Notes under the pieces: generated by a model
Database searches by the model: none
What the model saw: the letters and a program-made list of their open reading frames with translations, nothing else
What the model was told of the DNA's origin: nothing
Shown: positions 27,601 to 37,447 of the stretch, in pieces
How the letters are laid out: every line of letters starts with the position of its first letter
Numbering within the stretch: the stretch's first letter is position 1
Position numbers and translations under genes: made by a program
Assembly (NCBI GenBank): GCA_965235095.1
Contig: OZ249405.1
DNA length: 64,000 nt
DNA from: Fontibacterium abundans
Lineage (GTDB): Bacteria > Pseudomonadota > Alphaproteobacteria > Pelagibacterales > Pelagibacteraceae
Strand: one strand, 5' to 3'

Positions 27601-28728
27601 ATGAATAACTACGATTTTATAATTATAGGAGCGGGTTGTTCTGGCCTTTCTCTTTTATACGAAATGAATAAAAGTAATATTTTAAAAAATAAAACCTGTG
27701 CAATTTTTGACAAAAGAAAGCAATTTAGCAAAGATAAAATTTGGTCATATTGGAATGTTTTTGAACATTCATTTTCTGACTGTCTATTAAATCAATGGGA
27801 TAAGGTAATAGTTAAAGGTAATGAGGAAATAATTTTAGACTGCAGAGAATTTACTTATCAATCCGTGGATAGTGAAAAATTTTATAATAAAATATTAAAA
27901 AGTATAAGTGATAATAAAAATATTAAATTATTTTTAGACCATACCGTCGATGAAATTAGTGAAGAAAATGATCAAATAATAATCAAAAGTAAAAATGAGC
28001 TATTTAAGACAAATTTAGTTTTTGACAGTTCATTAAAAATTAACAACCGTAGTGACGCTAAGATCTATCAGCACTTCTATGGTTGCGAAGTAAATTTTAA
28101 AGAAAATATAAATTTAAATAGAAACCCTACTCTTATGGACTTTAATTGTGAGCAAGGTAATTGGACGCATTTTTTTTACACTCTGCCTCTGAGTGACAAC
28201 AAAATATTTATTGAGACAACTTGGATTTCGGATCAACAAAACTATACAAAAGATCAATATATTTCAGAGATTAATGAATATATTCAAAAGAATTTAAATT
28301 ATAAAAAAGAATATACTTTTGGCTACAATGAAATGGGCTCCATACCAATGTTTCACTATCAGCAAAAGACAGGCTATAAAAAGGTAATAAAAATTGGAGC
28401 CGCAGCAAATCTTACAAGAAAAAGCACTGGTTACACATTCCTAAATATTCAAAAATTTACAAAAGAATTAGTACAAAAGTTAATTAAAAATCAAATTATT
28501 AGCAATACTCAAATACAATCAAAATATAACTTTTTGGATAAGATATTTATTAAAGTTTTGCTTGAGGAAAAAGGAAATATGCACAAAATTTTTTTTAGAC
28601 TTTTTAAAAAAAACAATGCAAAAGATATTGTAAATTTTTTATCTAATAATAGTAGTTTTATTCAAGATATAAAAATAATTTTAAGTATGCCTAAATTAAT
28701 TTTTTTTAAAAAATTATTAAATTTTTAA
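27601..28728 (+). CDS. crtY: Lycopene beta-cyclase
   Basis: Cyclises both ends of lycopene to beta-carotene. 375 residues of the CrtY flavoprotein family: dinucleotide fold DFIIIGAGCSGLSLLYEM, the WSYWN motif following (IWSYWNVFE), LMDFNCEQGNWTHFFYTLPL and KIGAAANLTRKSTGYTF (substrate/FAD domain). These match the proteobacterial CrtY rather than the CrtL type. It lies 14 bases after crtB and 3 bases before blh. Confidence 0.93.
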   Translation: MNNYDFIIIGAGCSGLSLLYEMNKSNILKNKTCAIFDKRKQFSKDKIWSYWNVFEHSFSDCLLNQWDKVIVKGNEEIILDCREFTYQSVDSEKFYNKILKSISDNKNIKLFLDHTVDEISEENDQIIIKSKNELFKTNLVFDSSLKINNRSDAKIYQHFYGCEVNFKENINLNRNPTLMDFNCEQGNWTHFFYTLPLSDNKIFIETTWISDQQNYTKDQYISEINEYIQKNLNYKKEYTFGYNEMGSIPMFHYQQKTGYKKVIKIGAAANLTRKSTGYTFLNIQKFTKELVQKLIKNQIISNTQIQSKYNFLDKIFIKVLLEEKGNMHKIFFRLFKKNNAKDIVNFLSNNSSFIQDIKIILSMPKLIFFKKLLNF

Positions 28729-28731
28729 TAG

Positions 28732-29691
28732 ATGAATTATAATTTAAAAAAATATTTTAATAACATTAATTTTTTTTTTTTATTCTTAATTTGTATTTTA
28801 GCTGTAATTAATTTTTTTTTAGATTTACCATCTACATACATATATATTTTTTGTTTTCTATTAATAGCAACAGTTGGCGTCTCTCACGGAGCATACGATG
28901 GAAAAGCTGGTGAAAAATTATTTTTTAATAAATATAAAAAATGGAAATTTATTTTTTATTTTGTTTACATCGCATTAGCTATTTTAGTTTTTTTAATTTG
29001 GTATTTAAATCCATTAATCTCACTAATAATTTTTTTAACTGTGTCTTCTTTGCATTTTGGGAAAGAAGATTTGGAGATCTATTTAGATAAAAAATACAAG
29101 ATCAATTTATTTATTTTTTTCTTAAAAGGTTCATTAATTATACTTTTACCGTTATTTTTTAATTTTGAAAAAACTAACTTAATTTTTAATACAATTCTTT
29201 TTTCAAAAGATTACGTGCTGTTATCTAATAATTATATAAAATTTATTTTAATACTAAATTTACTAATGCAGTCACTGTTTTATTTATATTTTTATTTTAA
29301 AAAAAAATTAAATAGAAATGATTTTTCTTCAATTATTTTTGAAATTTTTTTAATAATAATTATATTTTATTTATTTACTCCGATTGTTGCATTTACTTTA
29401 TATTTTTGTTTCATGCATTCTCTTAAAAATATTCTTCTAATTTCTAATGAACTCAATCCAAATTTATTTAGAGGCTTTCAAATATTTATTAAACAATCAT
29501 TATTTTTGACTTTAATAACTTTTTTTATTTTATTTATTAGTTTTTTTTTTTTAATAAAATTCGACTTTCTTGAAAACTCGATTGAGAAAATTATTTTTAT
29601 TGGCTTAGCTTCGTTAACACTTCCCCATATAATCTTACATTACATTGCGGAAAATATTAAAATATCAAAAATCGAAAGAGTGAGACTTTAA
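28732..29691 (+). CDS. blh: Beta-carotene 15,15'-dioxygenase, Brp/Blh family
   Basis: Cleaves beta-carotene into two retinals, the proteorhodopsin chromophore. 319 residues, very hydrophobic, with about eight helices. Iron-ligand candidates typical of the family: His52 in VGVSHGAYDGK, His in SSLHFGKEDLEIY, His in CFMHSLKN and His in TLPHIILHYIAE. Last gene of the crt operon, 3 bases after crtY, which completes a retinal route from GGPP. Confidence 0.94.
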   Translation: MNYNLKKYFNNINFFFLFLICILAVINFFLDLPSTYIYIFCFLLIATVGVSHGAYDGKAGEKLFFNKYKKWKFIFYFVYIALAILVFLIWYLNPLISLIIFLTVSSLHFGKEDLEIYLDKKYKINLFIFFLKGSLIILLPLFFNFEKTNLIFNTILFSKDYVLLSNNYIKFILILNLLMQSLFYLYFYFKKKLNRNDFSSIIFEIFLIIIIFYLFTPIVAFTLYFCFMHSLKNILLISNELNPNLFRGFQIFIKQSLFLTLITFFILFISFFFLIKFDFLENSIEKIIFIGLASLTLPHIILHYIAENIKISKIERVRL

Positions 29692-29754
29692 TAACTCTAA
29701 ATTCTTAGCTTTGAAACTACATATCTTTTGGTTTACTATTAAATTAATTTAATA

Positions 29755-31665
29755 ATGGTTGGGGAAAAATTGAGTAATAAATACGAAAATTTATATAAAG
29801 CGTCGATTACAGATCCTGAAAAATTTTGGGATGAGGCTGCAAAAGATGTTAGATGGTTTTCACCTTATAAAAAAGTTTTAGACAGTTCTAACCCTCCTTT
29901 TTATCGTTGGTTTCCCGAAGGAAAAATTAATACATGTTTTAATGCGGTTGATAGACATGTTGAAGAGGGAAATGGATCTCGAACAGCTATCATTTATGAT
30001 AGCCCTGTTACTTCTAAAAAAATTACATTTAGTTATTCTGAGGTTAAAAAAATAGTCTCTACTTTTGCGGGAGCACTAAAAGATTTTGGAATAAAAAAAG
30101 GTGATCGTATAATTATTTATATGCCTATGATCCCTGAGGCAGTTTTTGCTATGCTTGCCTGCGCCAGAATAGGCGCTGTTCATTCAGTTGTGTTTGGGGG
30201 ATTTGCGGCAAGCGAACTTGCTGCAAGAATAAATGACTGTGAAGCAAAATTAATTATTTCTGCTTCCTGTGGTTTTGAACCTGGAAGAACAGTTCAGTAC
30301 AAACCGCTTTTAGATGAAGCTATAAAACTTGCAACCCTTAAACCAAAAAAGTGCGTAATTTTTCAAAGAGAAAATAATTCTGTTGAATTAGGCGTTAATG
30401 ATATTTCTTGGCAAGATTTTGTAAAAAATGCAAAAGAAATTGATTGTGAGCATACGGACGCTAACGATCCTGCTTACATACTTTATACTTCTGGAACAAC
30501 AGGAACTCCAAAAGGCATTGTAAGAGATATTGGTGGTCATATCGTTGCCTTAAAATGGTCAATGAAAAATATTTACAATATTAACTCTGGTGATATTTGG
30601 TGGTCAGCAAGTGATATAGGTTGGGTTGTCGGTCACTCTTATATTGTTTATGGGCCATTGTTTCATGGATGTACAACAATATTATATGAAGGAAAACCTG
30701 TCGGAACTCCTGATGCTGGTTCTTTTTGGAGAGTAATATCAGAACATAAAGTTAAATCATTATTTACTGCACCTACTGCTTTTAGAGCTATAAAAAAAGA
30801 AGACCCCGAAGGAAAATTTTTTAAAAAATATGATTTATCTAAATTTGAAATATTATTTTTAGCAGGAGAGAGAGCTGACTCAGATACAATTAAATGGGCT
30901 GAAAATTTATTAAAAAAACCAGTAATAGATCATTGGTGGCAAACCGAAACTGGATGGGCAATAAGCGCAAATTGCGCAGGTTTTGGTTTGTTTGAAACAA
31001 AATATGGTTCTGCCGGCAAAGCAGTTCCTGGTTATAATATTCAAATTTTAAAACCTGACGGAACACAAGCTAAACCATCTGAAATGGGTGATGTAGTAGT
31101 AAAATTACCTCTTCCTCCAGGAACTTTTCCAACATTATGGAAAGCGGACAAAAGATATAAAGAAAACTACATGGATCCTTATCAGGGTTACTACAAAACT
31201 TATGATGCGGGACACATTGATGAAGATAGATATGTGTGGATAATGTCTAGAACTGACGACATTATTAACGTTGCAGGACATAGGCTTTCAACTGGTTCAA
31301 TGGAAGAAATATTATCTGAAAATACTAGTGTTGCAGAATGTGCGGTGCTTGGGATTGCTGATAATTTAAAGGGTCAAATACCTCTTGGTTTAATTGTTTT
31401 AAAATCCGGAGTAACAAAAAAGCCTGAAGATATTTCAAAAGAATGCATTCAAATGATTAGAGATAAAATTGGACCTGTGGCTGCTTTTAAAAATATAGTT
31501 GTTGTAAAAAGACTTCCAAAAACAAGATCTGGAAAAATTTTAAGAGGAACGGTTGGTAAAATAGCTGATCAAGTTCCTTATAAAATGCCAGCAACTATTG
31601 ATGATCCACTTATTCTAGATGAAATTAAATCATCTTTGATTGAAGCTGGAATAATTAAAAATTAG
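29755..31665 (+). CDS. prpE: Propionyl-CoA synthetase (AMP-forming acyl-CoA synthetase)
   Basis: Activates propionate (possibly acetate or other short acids) to the CoA ester. 636 residues. N-terminal ACS domain FWDEAAKDVRWFSPYKKVLD; AMP-binding loop YTSGTTGTPKGI; DHWWQTETGWAI; C-terminal hinge and swivelling domain with SRTDDIINVAGHRLSTG and acetylation-type Lys in LPKTRSGKILRG. The RWFSPYKKVLD start and DIGGHIVALKWSM are closer to PrpE/ACSS3 than to Acs. It stands alone; the neighbour pyrC-type gene overlaps at the 3' end on the other strand by 4 bases. Confidence 0.87.
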   Translation: MVGEKLSNKYENLYKASITDPEKFWDEAAKDVRWFSPYKKVLDSSNPPFYRWFPEGKINTCFNAVDRHVEEGNGSRTAIIYDSPVTSKKITFSYSEVKKIVSTFAGALKDFGIKKGDRIIIYMPMIPEAVFAMLACARIGAVHSVVFGGFAASELAARINDCEAKLIISASCGFEPGRTVQYKPLLDEAIKLATLKPKKCVIFQRENNSVELGVNDISWQDFVKNAKEIDCEHTDANDPAYILYTSGTTGTPKGIVRDIGGHIVALKWSMKNIYNINSGDIWWSASDIGWVVGHSYIVYGPLFHGCTTILYEGKPVGTPDAGSFWRVISEHKVKSLFTAPTAFRAIKKEDPEGKFFKKYDLSKFEILFLAGERADSDTIKWAENLLKKPVIDHWWQTETGWAISANCAGFGLFETKYGSAGKAVPGYNIQILKPDGTQAKPSEMGDVVVKLPLPPGTFPTLWKADKRYKENYMDPYQGYYKTYDAGHIDEDRYVWIMSRTDDIINVAGHRLSTGSMEEILSENTSVAECAVLGIADNLKGQIPLGLIVLKSGVTKKPEDISKECIQMIRDKIGPVAAFKNIVVVKRLPKTRSGKILRGTVGKIADQVPYKMPATIDDPLILDEIKSSLIEAGIIKN

Positions 31666-32975
31666 AATTCTAAAGGTTTGCCAAATTTAGTATCAATAAT
31701 CTTTTGATCCCAAGAAGCAATCTTGCCATTAACAATAGTTCCAACCGGAAAACCTTTTACGGTTTTATTATTAAATGGCGTCCATCCACATCTGCTTGCA
31801 ATCCAATCATTGGTAATTTTAAAATTTAAGTTCATATCAATAACAGTGAGATCCGCATAATACCCTTCTTTGATCTCTCCTCTTTTTTTTATATTAAAAA
31901 TTTTACAAGGATTAATACTTAATAATTCGACTAGTCTTTGAAATGTAAGTTTTTTATTATTTACATGATCTAGCATAATAGGAAGCATAGTCTGAACACC
32001 TGTCAAACCAGACGGGCTTTCAGGATATAGTTTTTGTTTTTCTTTTAATGTATGGGGAGCATGATCCGATCCAAGAACGTCAACGGTTCCATCTAACAGA
32101 CGTTTCCATAAAACATCTTGATGGTCCTTTGTTCTTATTGGAGGATTCATCTGCGCCAAAGTTCCAAGCTCCTCATAACAATCAGGAGCAAATAAAGTTA
32201 AGAATTGCGGAGTTGTTTCAACAGTTACATATTTTTTATTATTTGCTAAAAAATCTGCTTCTTCTTTAGAAGACACATGTAAAATATGTATTCTTTTCTT
32301 ATGTTTGTTAGCAAAACCAACTACTTTTTTAGTAGAAGTTAATGCAACTTCTGAATCTCTCCAGACAGGATGGGTCTTTACATTCCCTTTTTCGATTAAA
32401 ACTTTTTTCTTTTGTAATAAATCATCGTCTTCAGAGTGGATTGAAACAACTCTTGGACTTATTCTAATAACTTCTTCAATAGCTTCGTCTTTTTTTACAA
32501 GCAAAGTTCCAGTTGATGAACCTATAAACATTTTGATTCCGCAACATCCTGCTAGGTTTGTAGTTTGTTTTATAAACTCAAAGTTATTCTCTGTTGCTCC
32601 AAAATAAAATGCGTAATTGCAATACATTCTATTTTTTGCTCGATCTAATTTATCTTGAAATCTTTCAAAATTATCAGTGGCTGGGTTAGTGTTAGGCATT
32701 TCAAAGACAGATGTAATTCCGCCTAAAATTGCAGCCTTGCTACCACTCTCTAAATCTTCTTTGTCTGGATTGCCTGGTTCTCTAAAGTGAACCTGAGTGT
32801 CTATCGCGCCTGGAATAATTGTAAGGCCTTTCGCATCAAGAACTTTATCTGCGCCTTCATTGATTAAGCCTATTTTAATAATTTGATTATCTTTAATTCC
32901 AATATCAGTTTGGGTGAGATTGTTATTTATAAAACAGTTGCCGTTTTTTATAATTAAATCATATATATTGGACAT
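31662..32975 (-). CDS. pyrC: Dihydroorotase-family protein (class I type), first metal histidine replaced
   Basis: 437-residue amidohydrolase that would close carbamoyl aspartate to dihydroorotate in pyrimidine synthesis. The N-terminus has IIPGAIDTQVHFREPGNPD, then EMPNTNPATDN, GIKMFIGSSTGTLL, SIHSEDDDLL, HILHVSS and GSDHAPHT. The usual HxH metal pair reads Gln61-Val-His63, so the first His is missing; later metal ligands are present. I recall this QVHFREPG form from other alphaproteobacteria. Hydantoinase-like or non-catalytic roles are alternatives. Divergent from ygfZ. Confidence 0.82.
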   Translation of the reverse strand: MSNIYDLIIKNGNCFINNNLTQTDIGIKDNQIIKIGLINEGADKVLDAKGLTIIPGAIDTQVHFREPGNPDKEDLESGSKAAILGGITSVFEMPNTNPATDNFERFQDKLDRAKNRMYCNYAFYFGATENNFEFIKQTTNLAGCCGIKMFIGSSTGTLLVKKDEAIEEVIRISPRVVSIHSEDDDLLQKKKVLIEKGNVKTHPVWRDSEVALTSTKKVVGFANKHKKRIHILHVSSKEEADFLANNKKYVTVETTPQFLTLFAPDCYEELGTLAQMNPPIRTKDHQDVLWKRLLDGTVDVLGSDHAPHTLKEKQKLYPESPSGLTGVQTMLPIMLDHVNNKKLTFQRLVELLSINPCKIFNIKKRGEIKEGYYADLTVIDMNLNFKITNDWIASRCGWTPFNNKTVKGFPVGTIVNGKIASWDQKIIDTKFGKPLEF

Positions 32976-33013
32976 CTAAAATTTAATACACCAAAGTAGA
33001 TAAACGTACAATA

Positions 33014-33898
33014 ATGGAAACAAATAAAGCTTATATAACTTTAAAAGGTTTTATTATTGTTAAAGGTGAAGATAGCATCGATTTTATTCAAAATATTATT
33101 TCTAATGATATTAAAAAAGTAACGGATAATAATAGTATATTTGCTTCATTATTAACCCCCCAAGGAAAATTTTTATTTGAATTTATTATTTTAAAAACAA
33201 AAAATATTTTTTTAATTGAATGTAATAGCGAGCTTATAAAAGAACTATTCAATAAACTATATAATTACAAATTAAGATCTAAAGTAGAAATTAAAATTGA
33301 AAATAATTTAGTGAGCATTGATATACCGTTTGTAAAATTTAAAAGCCTTAACGTTAATAAATTAAATCTAATAAATTATAAAAATTACCTAATTTTTGAA
33401 GACCCAAGAATAAAAAATACTTTAGCAAGAGCAATTATAGAGCAATCTAAAATTAAAGAATTTTTGAGTGATTTAAATATTGAGCAATCTAATGAAAAAT
33501 ATTTGTTAGAGAAAAAACTATTTGATTTGGGAGTTCCATGTAAAGACATTCAAAAATTGCAAAATCAATTATTTTCTCTTGAGGCTAACTTTCTAGAACT
33601 AAATGGAATAGATCAAAAAAAGGGATGCTACATTGGTCAGGAAAATACTGCTCGAATGTATTTAAAAAATAAGGTCAATAAAAGATTATTTGCATTACAA
33701 ACTGTAAATGGAAAAGTTATAGAAGGTCAAAAAATTACTTTAGACAATGAAGAAATTGGAAAAGTTTTAATAGACGATTTATTTCCTTTTGCATTAATCA
33801 AAATTAATAAGGAGAGTAAAAATTTAATTATAGGCAAAGAGTTAAAAACAGAAACGGCTTGTATAAAAATTAATATCCCAAACTGGATGGTTATCTAA
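33014..33898 (+). CDS. ygfZ: YgfZ/IBA57-type folate-binding Fe-S maturation protein
   Basis: 294 residues related to GcvT. The defining motif KGCYIGQE is present near 212-219 (KKGCYIGQENTARMYLKN). N-terminal domain: FIQNIISNDIKKVTDNNSIFASLLTPQGKFLFEF. YgfZ works with folate in maturing or repairing certain Fe-S enzymes, cytoplasmic in bacteria. Start ATG 33014 is 38 bases from the divergent pyrC start. NadA, a 4Fe-4S enzyme, is encoded directly downstream. Confidence 0.9.
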   Translation: METNKAYITLKGFIIVKGEDSIDFIQNIISNDIKKVTDNNSIFASLLTPQGKFLFEFIILKTKNIFLIECNSELIKELFNKLYNYKLRSKVEIKIENNLVSIDIPFVKFKSLNVNKLNLINYKNYLIFEDPRIKNTLARAIIEQSKIKEFLSDLNIEQSNEKYLLEKKLFDLGVPCKDIQKLQNQLFSLEANFLELNGIDQKKGCYIGQENTARMYLKNKVNKRLFALQTVNGKVIEGQKITLDNEEIGKVLIDDLFPFALIKINKESKNLIIGKELKTETACIKINIPNWMVI

Positions 33899-33939
33899 GC
33901 AAATAGCGCTGTTTTAACTAATTTAAATATTAATTTTAC

Positions 33940-33945
33940 TATAAT
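33940..33945 (+). promoter_or_regulatory. Candidate -10 element for nadABC operon
   Basis: TATAAT in the 84-base gap between ygfZ and nadA, about 38 bases before the nadA start. No clear -35 partner. Confidence 0.3.
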
Positions 33946-33982
33946 AACTTAGTCAATTATCATTTATAAATTATAAAAATTT

Positions 33983-34999
33983 ATGAGTTCTCAGTTAGAA
34001 TTTACAAAAGAAATTGAAAAAAATACCGCGGGTATTTACCAAAAAATAAAATCTGTTGTACCAGCATTAGAATGGCCTCTGCATGCTCCCTATATTTATA
34101 AAATTAATGAACTTAAAAAAAAGAAGAATGCCGTTATTTTAGCGCACAACTATCAAACACCAGAAATTTATCATGGAGTCGCTGATATTATTGGTGACTC
34201 TTTAACCCTAGCAATTGAGGCTGGAAAAACTAAAGCAGATATTATTATTATGGCAGGTGTTCACTTTATGGCTGAGACTGCAAAAATAATGTCTCCTAAT
34301 AAAAAAGTTCTTATTCCAGATATGAATGCAGGATGCTCACTTGCAGAATCTATTACTGCAGAAGATGTTAGAAAATTAAAAAAACAATATCCAGGCGTTC
34401 CAGTAGTTACTTATGTTAATACGTCTGCTGAGGTTAAAGCTGAAACAGATGTCTGCTGCACTTCAGCTAATGGTGTAAAAGTTGTCGAATCTTTAGGGGT
34501 AAAAGAGGTTATATTTTTACCTGATGTCTATCTTGCAAAATATGTTGCCTCACAAACTAAAGTTAAAATTATTCCTTGGCATGGAACTTGCATGGTTCAT
34601 GAACAATTTACAGCTGAAGAATTAAATCAACTTAGAAAGAATTATCCTGATTTAGTTATTGTTTCCCATCCTGAATGTCCTCCTGATGTTATTAAAGCTT
34701 CTGATTTTACTGGTTCAACATCTGGAATGATTCAATATGTTAAAAACAACAAACCTAAAAATGTATTTTTAGTTACAGAGTGCTCAATGAGCGACAACGT
34801 TCAAGTAGAAAATCCCGAAACAAATTTTGTTAGACCATGTAATTTATGTCCTTATATGAAAAAAATACAATTGCCAAAAATCTACGATTGCTTAATGAAT
34901 GAAACAAATGAAGTTTTGATTAATAAATCTATTATAGATAAAGCAAGACTTCCTATTGAGCGTATGATTAAAGTTGGTCGCCAATCTAGTCTTGCTTAA
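33983..34999 (+). CDS. nadA: Quinolinate synthase
   Basis: Condenses iminoaspartate with dihydroxyacetone phosphate to quinolinate, the NAD precursor. 338 residues. Three 4Fe-4S ligands with the family's near-equal spacing: Cys118 (MNAGCSL), Cys203 (HGTCMVHE) and Cys289 (CNLCPYMKK). Substrate motifs ILAHNYQTPEIY and GDSLTLA. First gene of nadABC; its TAA stop shares one base with the nadB ATG. Confidence 0.98.
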   Translation: MSSQLEFTKEIEKNTAGIYQKIKSVVPALEWPLHAPYIYKINELKKKKNAVILAHNYQTPEIYHGVADIIGDSLTLAIEAGKTKADIIIMAGVHFMAETAKIMSPNKKVLIPDMNAGCSLAESITAEDVRKLKKQYPGVPVVTYVNTSAEVKAETDVCCTSANGVKVVESLGVKEVIFLPDVYLAKYVASQTKVKIIPWHGTCMVHEQFTAEELNQLRKNYPDLVIVSHPECPPDVIKASDFTGSTSGMIQYVKNNKPKNVFLVTECSMSDNVQVENPETNFVRPCNLCPYMKKIQLPKIYDCLMNETNEVLINKSIIDKARLPIERMIKVGRQSSLA

Positions 35000-36594
35000 T
35001 GGAAAGTTTACATACTACTGACGTTATTGTTATTGGATCTGGAATTTCTGGATTAATGACTGCTATATGTCTTTATCCTAGAAAAGTTACTTTAATTTCT
35101 AAAAAAAAATTAGGTGAAGCTTCATCAAGTGCTTGGGCGCAAGGAGGGATTGCTGCAGCCGTTGGTAAAGATGATAGTCCAAAAATTCACTTTGAAGACA
35201 CAATTAAAGCAAGTTCAGGATTAAGTGATGAAAAAATTGTTAAAATTATAACTGAAGAAGCTTCTTCTATTATTAAATTTCTAGAAGAAAAAGGAGTTAA
35301 TTTTGACAAAGATCATCTTAAAAATTTTTTAATGTCTCAAGAGGCGGCTCATAGCAGACGTAGAGTGCTCAAAGTAAACGGTGATAGTTCAGGAAGAGAA
35401 ATTATAAAAACTTTGATAAATAACATTCAAAAGTTAGAAAACATTACTATTTTAGAAGATGTTACCGTTGACGAAATTATAACTGAAAATAATAAAGTCA
35501 TTGGTTTAATTGGTCGTCATATTGGAAAGAATATAGTTGATAATTTTACATTTTTTAAAGCCCCTAATGTTGTTCTTGCGACAGGAGGCCTTGGTAGTAT
35601 TTATGAACATACTACAAATCCAAGAGATATTTACGGTGAAGGCATTGCAATGGCAGCCCGCGCTGGTGCAATTCTCTCTGATATGGAATTTGTTCAATTT
35701 CACCCAACAGGAATGGATGTTGGGCTTGATCCAACTCCTTTGTTAACTGAAGCTCTTAGAGGAGATGGTGCTAAATTAGTTGATGAAAATGATAGTCAGT
35801 TTATGAAATTAATTCATCCAAGCGGAGATCTTGCTCCACGTGATATTGTTGCTCGTGAACTACAAAGATTAAAAGATCTTGGGCATTCAACATTCTTGGA
35901 TTGCCGAAAATTCTCAAATGAGCAACTAGAAACAATGTTTCCAAGTGCTTATAATTTTTTAAAAAAAGCTAATATTGATTTTACTAAAGAAAAAATACCT
36001 GTAACTCCTGCCGCTCATTATCATATGGGAGGTGTGTTCGTTGATGAAAATGGAAAATCATCTATTAAAGGACTTTGGGCATGTGGTGAGGTTTCTTCAA
36101 CTGGCGCTCATGGAGCAAATAGACTTGCTTCCAATTCACTGCTTGAGGCTTTTGTTTTTGGAAAAAGAATAGCAAACTCTATTAATTCTGAAGTGCTTAA
36201 TAACACCGAAGATAAAAATATTAATTTTCAAAAATATTTACCAAAAGAAAAAACATCATCTCGAATTAGAGCAAAAAAATATATTTGGCAGCTTAGAAAT
36301 ATCATGAGTGATTTAGTAGGTGTTTATAGAAATGAACAAAAACTTAGAAAAGCATTTATTGAAATTGATAGAATAGAAAGAGAAGCGAAAGATTTGTCAG
36401 CAAAACTTAAAGATATGATTTTAGTATCAAGATTAATTACTTATTCAGCCTACTTGAGAAAAGAAAGCAGAGGAGCTCATTTTAGAAGTGATTATCCAAA
36501 ATCAAATGACAAATTTTTATTTAGAAAACGAATTACATTGAAAGAAATGCAGGAATTTTTAAATAAAAAAGAATACATAGAAAAAGTCGCTTAA
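34999..36594 (+). CDS. nadB: L-aspartate oxidase
   Basis: FAD enzyme that oxidises L-aspartate to iminoaspartate, which is unstable and is passed to NadA. 531 residues. FAD fold VIVIGSGISGLMTAI, ASSSAWAQGGIAAAVG, the succinate-dehydrogenase-like FVQFHPTGM and the catalytic PAAHYHMGGVFVDE; then CGEVSSTGAHGANRLASNSL. The C-terminal helical bundle is complete. One-base overlap with nadA and 4 bases to nadC imply coupled translation. Confidence 0.98.
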   Translation: MESLHTTDVIVIGSGISGLMTAICLYPRKVTLISKKKLGEASSSAWAQGGIAAAVGKDDSPKIHFEDTIKASSGLSDEKIVKIITEEASSIIKFLEEKGVNFDKDHLKNFLMSQEAAHSRRRVLKVNGDSSGREIIKTLINNIQKLENITILEDVTVDEIITENNKVIGLIGRHIGKNIVDNFTFFKAPNVVLATGGLGSIYEHTTNPRDIYGEGIAMAARAGAILSDMEFVQFHPTGMDVGLDPTPLLTEALRGDGAKLVDENDSQFMKLIHPSGDLAPRDIVARELQRLKDLGHSTFLDCRKFSNEQLETMFPSAYNFLKKANIDFTKEKIPVTPAAHYHMGGVFVDENGKSSIKGLWACGEVSSTGAHGANRLASNSLLEAFVFGKRIANSINSEVLNNTEDKNINFQKYLPKEKTSSRIRAKKYIWQLRNIMSDLVGVYRNEQKLRKAFIEIDRIEREAKDLSAKLKDMILVSRLITYSAYLRKESRGAHFRSDYPKSNDKFLFRKRITLKEMQEFLNKKEYIEKVA

Positions 36595-36598
36595 ACAA

Positions 36599-37447
36599 AT
36601 GTCTAAATCAAAACTTATTACCAGCGGTTATATTAAAAGCATTGTAGGCGCTTCTTTATTTGAAGATCAAGCGCAAAAAGACATCACGACTGATCTTTTA
36701 GTAAATAAAAATTCTATTACTTCTGCAAAAATTATTGCAAATGAAGATGGGATTATTGGTGGATTAGATTTTGCAGATGAAGCTTTTAAGCAAATTGATA
36801 AAAAGACAAAATTTAAAAAAAAAATTCAAGAAGGATCTTTTATAAAAAAAGGTGATATTATTGCTGAAATTAAAGGACTAACTGGTTCTATTTTAAAATC
36901 AGAAAGAACAGCAATTAATTTTTTAGGCTTAATATCAGGCATTGCAACAAAAACTCATTATTACGTTAACCTAGTTAAAGAATATAAAACAAAAATTTGT
37001 TGCACTAGAAAAACACTGCCAACACTGAGAGCTATTCAAAAATACGCTGTAACTCTCGGGGGTGGTACGAATAATAGATTTAATTTATTTGATGAAATCT
37101 TTATAAAAGACAATCATATTTCTGCATCACAAAATATATTTGATCTCGTTCAGAGTGCTTTGAGATTAAACAGAAGCGGAAAAATCATAACAGTAGAGGT
37201 TGACACTCTAGGTCAATTAGAAAATATTCAAACGCTTAATTTTAATAGATTGCTATTAGACAATATGAAACCAGATGAAATTAAAAAAGCCTTAAGTATA
37301 GTTGGTAATAAATATGAAACTGAAGCTTCTGGTAATATTAATGATAAAAATATTCTTGATTACGCAAAGACAGGCGTTAATAGAATTTCAATTGGTAGAC
37401 TGACCCACAGTCCTCAAAATCTAGATATTTCCCTTAACTTTAATTAA
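36599..37447 (+). CDS. nadC: Nicotinate-nucleotide pyrophosphorylase (carboxylating)
   Basis: Quinolinate plus PRPP to nicotinate mononucleotide. 282 residues. ED-like N-domain DITTDLLV, then CCTRKTLPTLRAIQKYAV with substrate-binding Arg/Lys, GGGTNNRFNLFDEIFIKDNH, VEVDTL, LLDNMKPDEI and ASGNINDKNI. Last gene of the operon; the 3' end overlaps the SemiSWEET gene on the opposite strand by 8 bases. Confidence 0.98.
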   Translation: MSKSKLITSGYIKSIVGASLFEDQAQKDITTDLLVNKNSITSAKIIANEDGIIGGLDFADEAFKQIDKKTKFKKKIQEGSFIKKGDIIAEIKGLTGSILKSERTAINFLGLISGIATKTHYYVNLVKEYKTKICCTRKTLPTLRAIQKYAVTLGGGTNNRFNLFDEIFIKDNHISASQNIFDLVQSALRLNRSGKIITVEVDTLGQLENIQTLNFNRLLLDNMKPDEIKKALSIVGNKYETEASGNINDKNILDYAKTGVNRISIGRLTHSPQNLDISLNFN

